Positions 10,501 to 20,619 are shown, counted from the stretch's first letter. The stretch is 64,000 nucleotides of DNA from Sciurus carolinensis (GCF_902686445.1 NC_062222.1:46729292-46793291); one strand, 5' to 3'. The notes: a model not told the origin generated them from the sequence alone. Numbers and translations are program-made.

Positions 10501-13500
10501 TCAACCAATTCTATTTTATGAACTACCTCATTGTTGGGAAACATTAGACTATGAGGTCATTATTCAGCATCTTATTTTTTAAAAAAAATTAATCACAATG
10601 CTTCATAACAACAAGGATGAGAGAGAGAGAATATGAGTCAAAAAGGTCCTTAAAAGGGAGAATGTAAAGTGTCAAAATTCCATATTTACATATTTTTTTC
10701 AATTTATTTCCCTTTTCCTTTCTGTTATAGAGCCAGTAAAGCTCATCATTACCAAATATGGACATCATTACTAAACTGGATAAGACCTAACTACACTGAG
10801 TTAGAGGTTGAAAAGGTGGATAAAATTATTATCCATGAGAAATACAATGGATCCACCTTCCAAAATGACATAGCTTTGATTAAAGTGAAAAAACATGATG
10901 ACCAAAAAGAATGTGAGCTGTCTCGTTCCATCCCTGCCTGTGTTCCCTGGTCTCCATATCTATTCCAACCTAAAGATAGATGCATCATTTCTGGCTGGGG
11001 TCGAGAAAAAGGTATATATTTTATAATTAATTAATCAGCATCCAGGGGTTGGCAATGAATGAGAATAGAAATGCAAAGGAGCTAATTTCCTGGTACTCAG
11101 AAAGAAACAGTATCATGAGCAGAAAAGTGAGCATCCAGCCAGAGCCGGCTGCATGTGCTTGCCACCTGGGCAACTGCCCAACATCCTGCGCTCAGAAGAT
11201 CCCCATGTATGATTTACTGCTCTGCTGTCACTGCTGTGAAATTCTTAATAATTTTTGAAGGGTCTCAGGAGATCGAGGCAAGAAAATTGCAATTTCAAAG
11301 TCACCCTGGGCAATTTAACAGGACCCTGTCTCAAAATAAACATTTTTGAATGTTGCTGGGGGTGTAACTCAGTGGTAGAGTGCTTACCTAGTATGTGCAA
11401 GGCCTTGGATTCAAGCCCCAGTACTGCAGAATAATAATGATAATGATAATTTTTGAAGGGGTCCCATCTCATATTTTCATTTTTCACTGGATCCTGAAAA
11501 TTGTGTAACTAGTCCTTCTCCGATCTTTCAAAAATATATATATATAATCTGTGATCCTGATGTTTACATTGAGGGGTGAATATTCAAGAAGAAAATATAG
11601 AGACAGGGACTTTTTTGGTTTGTTGAAGAGATGTGGGTAGAAGATAAAAAGGTTTGCAAAATTGGAATGAAATAGTGGTCCACAGAGACTGGGAAAGGCA
11701 GGGAGGAGGAAGGAGTACCAAATTCCCAACACATAAAAATGGTAAGTATTTGAAGAGATGGCAATGCTTATTACCTGGGTTTGATTATTACACATCGTAT
11801 ACATATATTGAATTACCATAATGTACCCCATAAGATGTATAAATATTATGTCTTAAAAAAATTAAAAAGTAGCCAGACATAGGGCACACATCTGTAATCT
11901 CAGCTACTTAGGAGGCTGAAGCAAAGAGGATCACAAGTTCAAGGTCACCCTGAGCAATTTACAATTAGCAAATCCTTGTCTCAAAATGAAAAATAAAAAA
12001 GATCAGGTAGGTAGCTCCGTGCTTTCTTAGCATCTGTGAGGCCCTGGGTTCAATATAATACTGTGAGGAAGAATAAAAGGTAGCCCATAGACATAGGAAA
12101 ACAAACAAATGAGCAAAGATTTGCAAAGAGACAGTCTCTGTATGTTTTGAATCACTCACAGTTCACTACATTCCTCTCGTCTCCTTCCGGTTCCCTGTAC
12201 TCCACTCCTTCAGAAGAGAAAGAACAGGAGAAATTCATTCTTTGAGCTTCTAAGACTTTTGGTGAATACCTCCTATGAATAGGAGATGTGGACACTTGAA
12301 AAGTAAATATTAGAAAGAACTGCTGAATTAGAGGTTAGATGAGATGAGAATTAAACTACCTGTTTCCCATCTCTTGAAGCTTTAACCTTAAAATTTATCT
12401 TCCCTTTCACCTTTTAATTCTCTTTGTTGGCAGAAATTCTAAAAAACTTCATAGCATCGATTTTATTGACTCATATTCTAACACATTCTTTAAATAATTG
12501 CCACATTGAAAATTGTAAAATATATGTATAAATTAAACTGGATTTGTAGTATGTGTGAATACATAAGACTTATAAAATATTAAATTTTATTAAGGAACTA
12601 ATTCATCCAGAAGATATTATATCCTTATATTTGTTCTATTTTTAAACACCCCACTTATTATATACATTTAAAAATATACACACAAGAAATGGGATTGTGG
12701 CTCAGTGGTAGCGTTCGCCTAGCATGTGTGAGCCACTGGGTTGGACCCTTAGCACTACCTAAAAATAAATAAATAAAATAAAGGTACTGTGTCTATCTAC
12801 AACTTAAAAAATATTTTAAAATATACCCATAAGTAGAAAGAAAAATATAATACATCCTTATTATTCATCACTCAGTTTCCACAGTTATCAACATTCTGCC
12901 ATTCTTGGTTTTTTGTTTCTTTGTTTGTTTGTTTGTTTTTGTTCTAGGGATTGAACCCTGGGGCACTTCATCACTGAGCTACATCCCCAGTCCTCTCGTT
13001 TTTTTAATTTTGGAACAAGGTCTTACTAAGTTGCTGAGGCTGGCTTTCAACTTGTGATCCTCTTGCCTCAGCCTCACAAGTCACTGGCATGTATCACTGT
13101 GCCCAGTTGTTTCATCTCCCAGGATCCATCAGGGTAATGGGCAAAGATTCACTCCTCACCATTGAAATATATAAGCCTGAGTTCATATGTTTTTCTGACC
13201 TTTCCTAGACTATCAGTCAACAGTACCTGGCCCTTCTCCTTCCACAGACCTAAGATGTTCAAGTCTGAAAATTTTTATGTAAATATAAAGGAAATTCAAA
13301 ATCCTAAGTGATTGAAAGGCTGATTGCTTCAATCATTTAGGAGATGGATTTCCTCACAGACACACAAAAATGCAAATACATTAACAACTTCATGTGTATT
13401 TTCTTTATTCTAAGTTCTTAAATAGTTACTCCAACAAACACTGTAAAGGAAATAAGAAACTATGAGAAGGAGTTGTTTATGTGCGAAGACACCACACTAA

Positions 13501-15304
13501 TTCCTATCCAATTCCCCTACTGAACTCTGCAACCAAAGGGGAACAAGTTTCTCATTCATTTCTGGGTTGTCAGTTTTGTATTAGATGAGTGGGACTTCAG
13601 GCTGTATGTTCAATAATCCCCTCCAAGTATAGAAAGAAAAGTATAGAGACTAGGGATATAAGGAGGAGTATGATAAAATATGCTAGAGAATTGTCTTCAA
13701 AAGTTTATATATGTATTAAAGAACATCTGTAATCTCTAGTATTCTTAATGGTTTACTAAGTTGTAAGAGTATATATTTAGACTTTTCATTTGTGACATCT
13801 ATTTTTTTTTCTGGCTTTGTTTAGATAACCAAAAGGTCTATTCACTCAGGTGGGGTGAAGTTCACCTAATAGGCAACTGCTCTAGATTTTACCCAAATCG
13901 CTTCTATGAAAAAGAAATGGAATGTGCAGGTAAGTGCCAAGTGCGTTTTTCTGAGATACATATTGTTTTAGTCCTTTTTTTTTTTATTACTTAATGAAAT
14001 ACCTGAGGCTGGTTTCTTATAAAGGAAAAGGGTGTATTTAACTCATAGTTTTGAAGGCTCAGGACATGATGTTGACATTAGCTCTGTTCTGGTGGGGACT
14101 TCATGGAGGAGTGGGCACCACAATGGTGGGGGCATGCTCTGAAGTGACAGGAGGGAGAGAGAAATCAGGAAGCCAAAGAGAGGGGGAGAGCTGGACTTGC
14201 TCCTTCCATAACAACCCTCCCTGGAGAACTAACTCCAGGGTCCTAGGAGAAACCCTTAATCCCTTTCTGAGGACACCCCCTTCCACCCACTGACTTAGGG
14301 ACTTCCCATGGGTCCCACCTCTTAGCACCACCTCATTGAGAACCAAACTCCCAGCACATGAACCCTTGGGGGACAAACTCAAAACAGTGATTTTAAAATG
14401 CTAGAAATTCACAAGAGTAAGAAGAAAGTGCACTCCCATCTTGAAATGGGGTTCAGGATTAGAGTGGACAAATGGATGAGTAACACAAAATCTGCCAGTC
14501 AACAAACCAGAGATGAATAGTTACAAGTTTGAAAGACAAAGGCCAAATCTCAACGGGCTTAGCATACTGAGGAGTCATCAGACATAAGGTAGGTGTCATG
14601 GTTAAAAAGACAAGCTCTGGCTGCCTCAAAGTCCAGGCTCTACCACTTGTCACTTTGGACAAGATAGTGACCTCTTTATTTTGTCTTTGTTTCATTGTAA
14701 AATGGAGGAAATAATGATAGGACTGTGGTGAGGATTAAAACAATGAAGGACTAATATCTATTAAGCACTCAATAAGAACTAAGTGTTCCTATTATTTTCC
14801 CACCCAATGTTTGATGCAACTTTTAGGTTGTAATCCTAGTGTATAGTTGAATAGAGAACAGGAGCAGGAAGAACACACTAACTTAGGGAATGAATGGAAG
14901 GCTTCCCAATCTGCCTCTCTCCACTCTGCAAGTCTTACAGGGACCTGAAGGTAGGGAGCATCCCTCTTATTGCCTTTTAGGAAAGCACAAGAAAATTAAT
15001 CATTCCATTCATTGGTGGAGGAAGCAGGGAAATCAGCATAGTGACCTTGACAAACAGATGGAAATATGTGCTTTTCTCTTTCTCAGGTACACATGATGGT
15101 TCCATTGATGCCTGTAAAGGAGACTCTGGAGGCCCCTTAGTCTGTATGGATGTCAATAATGTGACTTATGTTTGGGGCATCGTGAGTTGGGGTGAAAACT
15201 GTGGAAAACCAGAGTTCCCAGGAGTTTATACCAAAGTGGCCAATTATTTTGACTGGATTAGCTATCATGTGGGAAGGTCTTTTATTTCTCAATACAATGT
15301 CTGA
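749..15304 (+). CDS. CFI: Complement factor I, last five coding exons (heavy-chain end and serine protease light chain)
   Basis: CFI is a plasma serine protease that cleaves C3b and C4b with cofactors such as factor H, CD46 or C4BP and so limits complement. The window holds five coding exons: 749-852, 1017-1120, 10731-11011, 13825-13929 and 15087-15304. All have AG/GT borders and matching phases, and together they encode about 270 residues ending in QYNV. The first carries the furin site RRKR followed by VVGG, the start of the light chain. The trypsin-like triad is complete: His in LTAAHC, Asp in QNDIAL and Ser in GDSGGP. These are probably exons 9-13 of 13; signal peptide, FIMAC, SRCR and LDLR exons lie upstream of the window. 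There is no frameshift or stop. Identification rests on near-continuous similarity to known mammalian CFI. Confidence 0.97.
1017..1120 (+). CDS. CFI: CFI coding exon with the catalytic histidine
   Basis: Acceptor TTTTACAG, then [13 protein letters not shown], the [17 protein letters not shown] core with the catalytic His, and donor CAG/GTAAAA in phase 2. It is only 164 bp downstream of the preceding exon. Confidence 0.96.
1121..1974 (+). other. CFI: CFI intron, nothing recognised
   Basis: Unique-looking intronic sequence between an exon and the nested repeat complex. Confidence 0.55.
2400..3511 (-). mobile_element. L1 3' segment forming the 3' part of the chimera
   Basis: ORF2 C-terminus from [20 protein letters not shown] through [13 protein letters not shown], then the 3'UTR and an A-rich tail. 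It duplicates the corresponding part of the host L1 (about 4575-5270) with few differences, so it is a second, younger copy. Its 5' border at 3511 abuts zinc-finger sequence with no intervening bases. Confidence 0.88.
2594..2627 (+). repeat. Interstitial telomere-like tract (CCCTAA)n
   Basis: About five imperfect CCCTAA units inside the 3'UTR of the younger L1 segment. The matching part of the 3'UTRs at 2220, 26920 and 57400 lacks it. Confidence 0.85.
3512..4385 (-). pseudogene. KRAB-C2H2 zinc-finger processed pseudogene
   Basis: From ATG at 4248 the - strand reads [18 protein letters not shown], a KRAB A-box, with an in-frame stop before [17 protein letters not shown]. After a spacer there are about four C2H2 fingers with linkers such as GEKPYTC and ERPYKC; several zinc ligands are lost (for example NEYGKAF and TEYGKEF). 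The KRAB box, spacer and fingers are contiguous where a gene would have introns, so the copy is processed. The last finger is cut at 3512, where L1 sequence begins. The parent gene cannot be named from here. Confidence 0.88.
4420..4500 (-). mobile_element. ID-type (tRNA-derived) SINE at the 5' end of the chimera
   Basis: On the - strand the segment aligns with the sciurid ID core: GAGAGCACTCGCCTAGCATG near box A, then GGTTCAAATCCCC as box B. An A-rich run follows at about 4391-4410. It begins exactly at the flanking duplication. Confidence 0.7.
4532..4573 (+). repeat. (TG)21 microsatellite
   Basis: Pure TG dinucleotide run inside the host L1, just after the chimera's right-hand target-site repeat. 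Confidence 0.98.
7469..7782 (-). mobile_element. Solo LTR of an endogenous retrovirus, class II-like
   Basis: A 314-bp GC-rich block with TG...CA ends on the - strand, flanked by the perfect 8-bp repeat ATTGAGTA (7461-7468 and 7783-7790). On the - strand it has a TATA-like TATAAG (7563-7558) and AATAAA (7542-7537). An AAGATGGCGCC motif near the 5' end resembles IAP/ERVK LTRs. No internal retroviral sequence remains, so it is a recombination remnant. The class is a guess; the LTR nature is well supported. Confidence 0.8.
7790..7975 (+). mobile_element. Old L2/MIR-type relic
   Basis: Degenerate sequence resembling the MIR/L2 segment with start-of-run ACCGGGTACTAAGCCAGG and a later AGTTGCCAAAAGTGTG. 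Its left part probably lies before the solo LTR. Confidence 0.4.
8162..8239 (-). mobile_element. Extremely short L1 3' end
   Basis: A poly(T) run followed by ATTGTAAACAAATGGGATAC and TTTGTACATGAAG, the extreme 3' end of sciurid L1, in a 78-bp insertion flanked by TTTCCTAG (8154-8161 and 8240-8247). Confidence 0.85.
8405..8566 (+). mobile_element. B1-like (7SL-derived) SINE
   Basis: Contains CCTGTAATCCCAG, GAGGCTGAGGCAGAAGGATT and GCCAGCCTGGGCAACATAGA, with a (CAAA)n/(AAAT)n tail at 8519-8564. Confidence 0.92.
8640..9600 (+). mobile_element. LINE-2 relic
   Basis: Degenerate match to the L2 3' region: CAGCAAATAGCACCATTCATC early, CAGAATTCCTACCTTC later, and an end resembling the L2 tail TTTGTTGAGTACATTGAATG. 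Short open frames here are decayed L2 coding sequence. Confidence 0.7.
9871..9949 (+). repeat. Left copy of a local 79-bp direct duplication
   Basis: Matches 10510-10588 over 79 bp with one mismatch; neither flank matches. It lies in the large CFI intron and has no recognisable mobile-element features. Confidence 0.92.
10510..10588 (+). repeat. Right copy of a local 79-bp direct duplication
   Basis: Second copy of 9871-9949, 639 bp downstream and about 140 bp before the CFI catalytic-Asp exon. Confidence 0.92.
10731..11011 (+). CDS. CFI: CFI coding exon with the catalytic aspartate
   Basis: Acceptor TGTTATAG. Encodes [11 protein letters not shown], then [10 protein letters not shown] with the catalytic Asp, [11 protein letters not shown], and [10 protein letters not shown] before a GTATAT donor (weaker than consensus). 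The 9.6-kb intron before it holds most of the mobile elements of this gene. Confidence 0.96.
11255..11450 (+). mobile_element. B1+ID composite SINE
   Basis: A decayed B1-like left half (CACCCTGGGCAATTTAACAG) joined to an ID right half (GTAACTCAGTGGTAGAGTGC, then a box B-like GATTCAAGCCCC), ending in an (ATAATG)-type tail. Confidence 0.9.
11865..12080 (+). mobile_element. B1+ID composite SINE
   Basis: B1-like half with ATCTGTAATCTCAGCTACTT and AGGAGGCTGAAGC, then a degenerate ID half ending in CCCTGGGTTCAATA. Confidence 0.88.
12684..12815 (+). mobile_element. ID SINE
   Basis: GTGGCTCAGTGGTAGCGTTC box A, CACTGGGTTGGACCC box B, and an (AAAT)n tail with the family's 3' extension. Confidence 0.88.
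12905..13115 (-). mobile_element. B1+ID composite SINE
   Basis: Read on the - strand: GCATGTGCC-type B1 start, GAGGCTGAGGCAAGAGG, then an ID half with GTAGCTCAGTGATGAAGTGC and a long tail (T/G-rich run on +). Confidence 0.92.
13825..13929 (+). CDS. CFI: CFI coding exon, loop region of the protease domain
   Basis: Acceptor TTGTTTAG and donor CAG/GTAAGT. Encodes [13 protein letters not shown], a possible N-glycosylation site NCS, and [10 protein letters not shown] leading to the S1-pocket segment in the next exon. Confidence 0.96.
13960..14395 (+). mobile_element. Unclassified interspersed repeat
   Basis: A T-run, then ATGAAATACCTGAGGCTGG and TTATAAAGGAAAAGGG, ending CATGAACCCTTGGGGGACAA. The layout resembles the repeats at 31030 and 36128 but the family is not recognised. 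It lies just after a CFI exon donor. Confidence 0.45.
14590..14780 (+). mobile_element. MIR SINE relic
   Basis: GACAAGCTCTGGCTGCCTC, TCTACCACTTGTCACTTTGG and TTGTAAAATGGAGGAAATAA follow the MIR order. Confidence 0.8.
15087..15304 (+). CDS. CFI: CFI terminal coding exon with the catalytic serine
   Basis: Acceptor TTTCTCAG, then [17 protein letters not shown] with Asp at the base of the S1 pocket and the catalytic Ser. [19 protein letters not shown] follows, and the frame ends QYNV-TGA. Confidence 0.97.
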
Positions 15305-15489
15305 AATTGTGATCTCCTGCTCTTATTGTGATCCTTCTCCCCTTATTCTCTTGGGAGTTCCATTTTAATTGAAATGAAACTATATAATTAATACTACTGT
15401 AAGGGAACATGAAGGAAATGTTATTGGATATTTTTAAAGGTCTCTTTTCAAAGTTTATAATATCTTGGAATTTTGCTGTATAATTCTCA

Positions 15490-15495
15490 AATAAA
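15490..15495 (+). terminator. CFI: CFI polyadenylation signal
   Basis: AATAAA 186 bp after the CFI stop codon, followed by a TG-rich stretch. It is the first canonical signal after the stop, giving a 3'UTR of about 200 nt. Confidence 0.75.
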
Positions 15496-15514
15496 TATTT
15501 TGGACACACATACA

Positions 15515-15605
15515 AGATTTGGTTGTTCTTTGTTTTGGGGAATGAACACAGGAATTTGTGTGTGTTCAGCACCACTGAGCTACACCCTCAACCTACAAGT
15601 TTTAT
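15515..15605 (-). mobile_element. ID SINE fragment
   Basis: Antisense ID core (CACCACTGAGCTACACCCTC on +). It sits immediately after the CFI polyadenylation signal. Confidence 0.65.
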
Positions 15606-15679
15606 TTTATCAGCAAATGTAATTAAATTATCCTTTATGCAGTAGTGATATACTGACTGTAAGAAGTTTAGGTAATTGA

Positions 15680-15870
15680 ATGACATTGAAGTCATTCACA
15701 TTAGCCTGGGTTCAAACCCTGTTTCTACCACGTGCTAAGTTTGATCCTGGGCAATTTATTACCTTTTTGTATCTCATTTTCCATCTATAACATGGAATTG
15801 TATGAAAATGAAAATACATACTTATGTACAATTTTTGGCATGCATGGCACCTGTCATAGGGTAATAACTG
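15680..15870 (+). mobile_element. MIR SINE relic
   Basis: CTGGGTTCAAACCCTGTTTC, ACCACGTGCTAAGTTTGAT and TTTTCCATCTATAACATGG follow the MIR core order. Confidence 0.72.
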
Positions 15871-15899
15871 ACCTCATAGATCTTGACCCATTTCTCTGC

Positions 15900-16012
15900 T
15901 TCTTTTTTTGTTTCGTTGTTTTGATTTTGCAGTGCAGGGGACGGAATCCAGGGCCTTGCACATGCTAGGCAAGTGCTCAGCCACTGAAGTACATCCCCAT
16001 TCCTTTTCTTTT
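15900..16012 (-). mobile_element. ID SINE
   Basis: Antisense ID: GGGACGGAATCCAGGGCCTT (box B region) and CATGCTAGGCAAGTGCTCAG (box A region), with a T-rich tail on the left. Confidence 0.9.
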
Positions 16013-16834
16013 TAAGTATTAAAATTTTTCAAAAAATAATTGTCTTTGATCCCCCATTTTGCAAGTTTCCCTTAACCCTTTCTCTAGAGCTTTCCACAGA
16101 TACTACTACACAACCATCAATCTCCATTGTGTCAACCTGGTACCCCTCCCTAATTTTTTACTGCCTAGGGGACCTAGGAGAATTTTTACCTGGCCCTACT
16201 CTTGCTTATCTTTGAGGACAGGATGCTTGAAGTCCAGAAGTTCCTCCTCCACGGGGCTGGCTGAAAACAGCTGGATCTCAGATGGCTGCCAGGCAACCTC
16301 TAATTTCATTGTAGTTTCATCTTCATGTTAAATGACACACCCCCAGCACCAGGACAGTTGACGATTGCCATGACAACCAGAAAGAACCATAAAAGGAGCA
16401 AGGATGTGGCACCCAAGTTCCTGGAAATTCCCCACCCCATTCCCAGAACATACATGAATATTCCTCCCCTTTAACCAGCCTATCCCTCCTCTTCATTTCT
16501 TTTACCCCATATCTATAACCTCCCCAACCCAAGGTGGGGTTGACTTTCAAGTCTATCTCTTCCTTTTCCGGGCCAAGAATTAAGTTTCCTGCATTGCTCA
16601 ATCAGTGTTCCATCTTGTTATTGATTCCGCATTTCGGAGAAGGAAAAAGGACTGAGCCTTTGGGTTCAAAAATTGGTAATAGAAACTCATAGTCACTTAA
16701 GTGTCCTCATCTCAGCAGTATTAGACTACTGTTCTCAACCTCCTTCCCAGTCCCTTCCTTATGGTGCCCTTTCCCTGGTATTCTCATCTAGACTCCATTG
16801 TAAATCCCAAACCTAGAACTTTGCATGGGATGCT
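16013..16834 (+). other. Intergenic, nothing recognised
   Basis: C/T-rich sequence between the CFI 3' flank and the COMMD8 pseudogene. No open frame or repeat that I can name. Confidence 0.5.
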
Positions 16835-17366
16835 TTTGAAGCAGTTGCAGAAGCTGTGCTCCCTGCCCCCAAGTTGTGTGTACAACTTCTTCACAAAATA
16901 ATTGATGGCATCTATTTATCCTCCCTACCAGGATTATCACAGTGTTTGGGATTCAACAGAATGGATGCATGTTTTAAAAGATATTATTATTTTTTTAAAA
17001 GCCACAATTGGTAAAAAATTTCCTGATGAAAAGGCACTTCAACAATGGAATCCATTGAGTTCATTTCATCAAGAAGCTATTGTGAAATTCTTGAAAAGTA
17101 GGAAAGATAAAATAAAGCAGACTCTGGTAGGAGAAATAATTGATATTTCCTCTGTCCAGCTATTTTGATTGTCAGTTAAACCTTGCACTTTCTAGTGATT
17201 AGTTTGCTAATTTACAAATGCCACGTTAACCCTTCATCTAAATGTAAAAGAAAATTGTGACATAAAATCATATTCTGTTGAAATGAATGAAGAACAGCTG
17301 CAGATTCTAATGAATTCCTTGGAAGCAGCTAAGAAGGTGGTCCTGAAGTTGAAAAAACAGAAATGA
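16835..17366 (+). pseudogene. COMMD8: COMMD8 processed pseudogene
   Basis: COMMD8 is a COMM-domain protein of the Commander endosomal-recycling complex. Most of its coding sequence is here without introns: LQKL near 16845, LHKIIDGI near 16888, then in a shifted frame [20 protein letters not shown] and GKKFPDE, and finally [28 protein letters not shown] and a stop at 17364. At least one frameshift (about 16910) and stops around 17166-17210 disable it. Divergence is high, so it is an old copy. It lies in the CFI-PLA2G12A intergenic space and no poly(A) tail is recognisable. An L1 fragment follows about 160 bp downstream. Confidence 0.88.
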
Positions 17367-17524
17367 TGAATACCAATGCTACCAGATTCCACTGCACAAC
17401 TGATATGGCAGAGTGAATACCAAATGTTCAGAAACCCTGCAATGTATTGAGGCTACACTAGGCTGAGAGAGCAGCAGTGTTGAGATACCAAAGATGAAAA
17501 TCTATCAACCTCCCTAAGGAACAG

Positions 17525-19060
17525 GAAATCACAATTTTATTTTAATAGGAATTGCATTAAATCTGTATAACATGCTTTTGGTAGTATGGCCATTTTGACA
17601 ATATTAATTCTGCCTATCCAAGAACATGAGAAATCTTTCCATCTTCTAAGGACTTCAATTCTTTCTTTGGTGTTCTGAAGTTTTCATTGTAGAGGTCTTT
17701 CACCTCTTTTGTTAGATTGACTCCCAAGTATTTCATTTTTTAGAAGCTATTGTGAATGCAGTAGTTTTCCTAATTTCTTTTTCAGAGGATTCATCACTGA
17801 TGTATAGAAATGCATTTGAATTATGGGTGTTGATTTTATATCCTGCTATTTTACTGAATTAATTTATTAGCTCTAAAAGTTTTCTGGTAGAATTTTTTGG
17901 ATCTTCTACATACAGAATCATGTTGTCAGCAAATAGTGATAGTTTGAGTTCTTCTTTTCCTATTCATATCCCTTTAATTTCTTTCATCTGTCTAATTGTT
18001 CTGGCTAGAGTTTCCAGGATTATGTTGAATAGATGTGGAGGGAGAAAACATACCTGCCTTGTTCCAGTTTTTCGCTTGAATGCTTTCAATTTTTCTCCAT
18101 TTAGAATGATGTTGTCCTTGGACTTAGCTTTCACAATGCTGAGGTATGTTCCTACTAGCCCTAGTTTTTTTTTTTTTTAATATAATAATCTTGGTTTTTT
18201 TTTTTCTTTTCTTTTTTTTTTTTTTTAGTTATAGGTGGACATAATACCTTTATTCCATTTTTATGTGGTACTGAGGATCGAACGCAGGGTCCCACACATG
18301 CTAGGCGAGCGCTCCACCACTGAGCCACAACCCAGCCCCTATCCCTAGTTTTTCTAGGGTTTTGAACATGAAGAGGTGCTGTATTTTATCAAATGCTTTT
18401 TCTGCGTCTGTTGAAATGGTCATGATTCTTATCTTTAAGTCTACTGATGTGATGAATTATTTTATTGATTTACATATGTTGAATCAACCTTGCATCCATG
18501 GGATGAACCCCACTTGATCATGGTGCACTATCTTTTAATATGTTTTGTATGCGATTTGCCAGAATTTTATTGACAATTTTTGCATCTATGTTCATCAGTG
18601 ATATTGGTCTGAAGTTTTCTTTCCTTGATGTGTCTTTGTCTGGTTTTGGTATCAGGGTGATACTAGCCTCATAGAATGAGTTTGGAAGGGTTCTTTCCTT
18701 TTCTATTTCATGGAATAATTTGAGGAATATTGGTCTTAGTTCTTCTTGGAAGGTCTTACAGAACTCGGCTGAGAATCCATCTGGTCCTGGACTTTTCTTG
18801 GTTGGTAGGCTTTTGATGGTGTCTTCTATTTCATTGCTTGAAACTAATCTGTTTAAATTATTTATGTCCTCCTGATTCAGTTTGGGTAGATCATATGTCT
18901 CTAGAAATTTGATGTCTTCTTTGAGATTTTCTATTTTACTGAAGTATAGATTTTCAAAATAGTTTCTAATTTTCTGTATTTCAGTAGTGTCTGTTGTGAT
19001 ATTTCCTTTTTCATCATGAATTTTAGTAATTTGAGTTTTCTGTCTGTTAGCTAGGAAACT
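17525..19060 (-). mobile_element. L1 ORF2 fragment truncated at both ends, split by an ID SINE
   Basis: On the - strand: [18 protein letters not shown], then [37 protein letters not shown] and onward into the thumb region, ending near 17540 inside ORF2 with no C-terminus or 3'UTR. The SINE at 18166-18345 interrupts it. Numerous stops. It is related to, but distinct from, the L1 at 2031-7056. Confidence 0.88.
18166..18345 (-). mobile_element. ID SINE with long A-tail (T-run on +)
   Basis: CATGCTAGGCGAGCGCTCCA and CCACTGAGCCACAACCCAGC on + are an antisense ID core. A split T-rich run precedes it, and similar CCCTAGTTTT sequence on both sides is consistent with target-site duplication. Confidence 0.88.
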
Positions 19061-19779
19061 CAAAATGAACGGTGAAACAACTAGAGTAGTGTTTATATTT
19101 TCACAATGATTGTTTTGTTTCATTTATTAAGTACTTGAGAAATCTTTGTAAATTTTTCTGAAAGTTAAACATAGATTCTAAAGTAATGCAAACATACAAA
19201 GCACAAACATGCTTGAATATTGCTTAAAAATTATGTGAATTGGAAGGACATGTACTATGGATATATAATTAATTTGTGATATTTAAAAATAACTCTTAAA
19301 AATGTATAAGCTGCATATATAGCTCAGGAGATTCCTTATCGTTCCCATATTTCAAAGAAAACATTAGAAAAGATTATAAAAAATTTCTTAAAGGAAAGCT
19401 CTTTATCAGACATGAACAATGCAAAAAAACTCTAAATTTGTGTGAACATTTGAGTTCATGAATTGCAGAAACTAAAATCTAGAACACACAAAATTAGAAC
19501 TAACATTGTTATTCTGCATTTGCATGTCTGATTGGGATACTATATCCTGATAAGATGTCATTGTATAGTGTATTAATTGTTATTCAACTATGAGGTAAGA
19601 TTATGTATAGGTCTGTTTTTGTTATAAATTCTTAATCATGAATTTAACACTTTTGAATGTTAAATTCATTGGAAAACAAATAATTTTAAAACTCAGCTAA
19701 TTTTAAAAATAATTATTATGAATAAGTAAAAGTGTCATGTTTTAAAATATAAAAAGTAAATCCCACCCATAGGTCAATG
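19061..19779 (+). other. Intergenic AT-rich stretch
   Basis: Very AT-rich, no gene or named repeat seen. Confidence 0.5.
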
Positions 19780-20215
19780 ACTCATAAATCCATATATCTG
19801 TCCATATAGCTTCCCTAGAACTCCAGACTACTTACTATATGCCACGAAACACTTAACACCTCCCTGTGAATATCTAGGGTCATTCCAAAAGAAATGTGGC
19901 CAACCCAAGTTCATAATTGCTCCTCCCTAAACCTTGCTCCTCCCCACATCAGTTAATAACACTACATCCTTTGAGGGCCACAGTAAGTACCCAGTCACTA
20001 TCACATCACCCTGCTTTAACCTCAGTATAGCACTTTTTTCATTCCCCCAAATATTCCATTTTTATTGGTTTTCCTAACTCTTCCCCACACTCCTGCCCCA
20101 ACAACCTGTAAAACACTTGAAAGGAAGCCCTCATCTACCTTCCTCCTGGCTGCAGCTGTGGTGCTTGGTCCACAGGGTGTTCAATGAATAAGCATCGGTT
20201 GTTTTATTCTTTGGT
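19780..20215 (+). mobile_element. LINE-2 relic
   Basis: GCTTCCCTAGAACTCCAGAC, CTACTTACTATATGCCACGA, TTGCTCCTCCCC and GTTAATAACACTACATCC follow the L2 order at low identity. Confidence 0.5.
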
Positions 20216-20384
20216 TTTAAAGCACATCTATCATCATCTTGAGGACAGAGGTGTATTTCTCACATAAAACCTTTAATATGACATTGGGCTCCAGTCTTGG
20301 ATAAAGCCCAAATGTTTTAATAATAGAAATCCTCATTTCTACATATATTCCAAAATTGGCTGCTGCCCAGATTTTTTTCCATTT

Positions 20385-20585
20385 ATGAAATTGTGGTAAA
20401 AAAAAGATATAACATCAAATAAACCATTTTAATCATTTTTAAGTGTAGAGTTCAGTGGCACTAAGTATACTCAAATGGTTGTGTAATGATCACCACCGGC
20501 CACCTATAGAAATTTTTCCTCTTCCCAAACTGAAACTTCATACCCATTAAACAATAACTTCCCATCCCACCTCTCCACTGCTGCT
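20385..20585 (-). mobile_element. Old L1 (L1M-type) 3' relic
   Basis: TAGAGTTCAGTGGCACTAAG, TGTGTAATGATCACCACCGG and CCCATTAAACAATAACTTCC are the widespread old-L1 signature in antisense. Confidence 0.6.
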
Positions 20586-20619
20586 CAGATTTTAAATTCC
20601 TTTGTCATCGAATGCAGGA

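Larger units (their letters stand above)
11455..13824 (+). other. CFI: CFI intron with SINEs only
   Basis: Apart from the SINEs listed at 11865, 12684 and 12905, the sequence is AT-rich and unremarkable. The stretch 13115-13824 shows nothing recognisable. Confidence 0.55.

Noticed and set aside
14101..14382. Overlapping frames in both strands at 14050-14380
   Set aside because: They fall within an unclassified interspersed repeat in a CFI intron.
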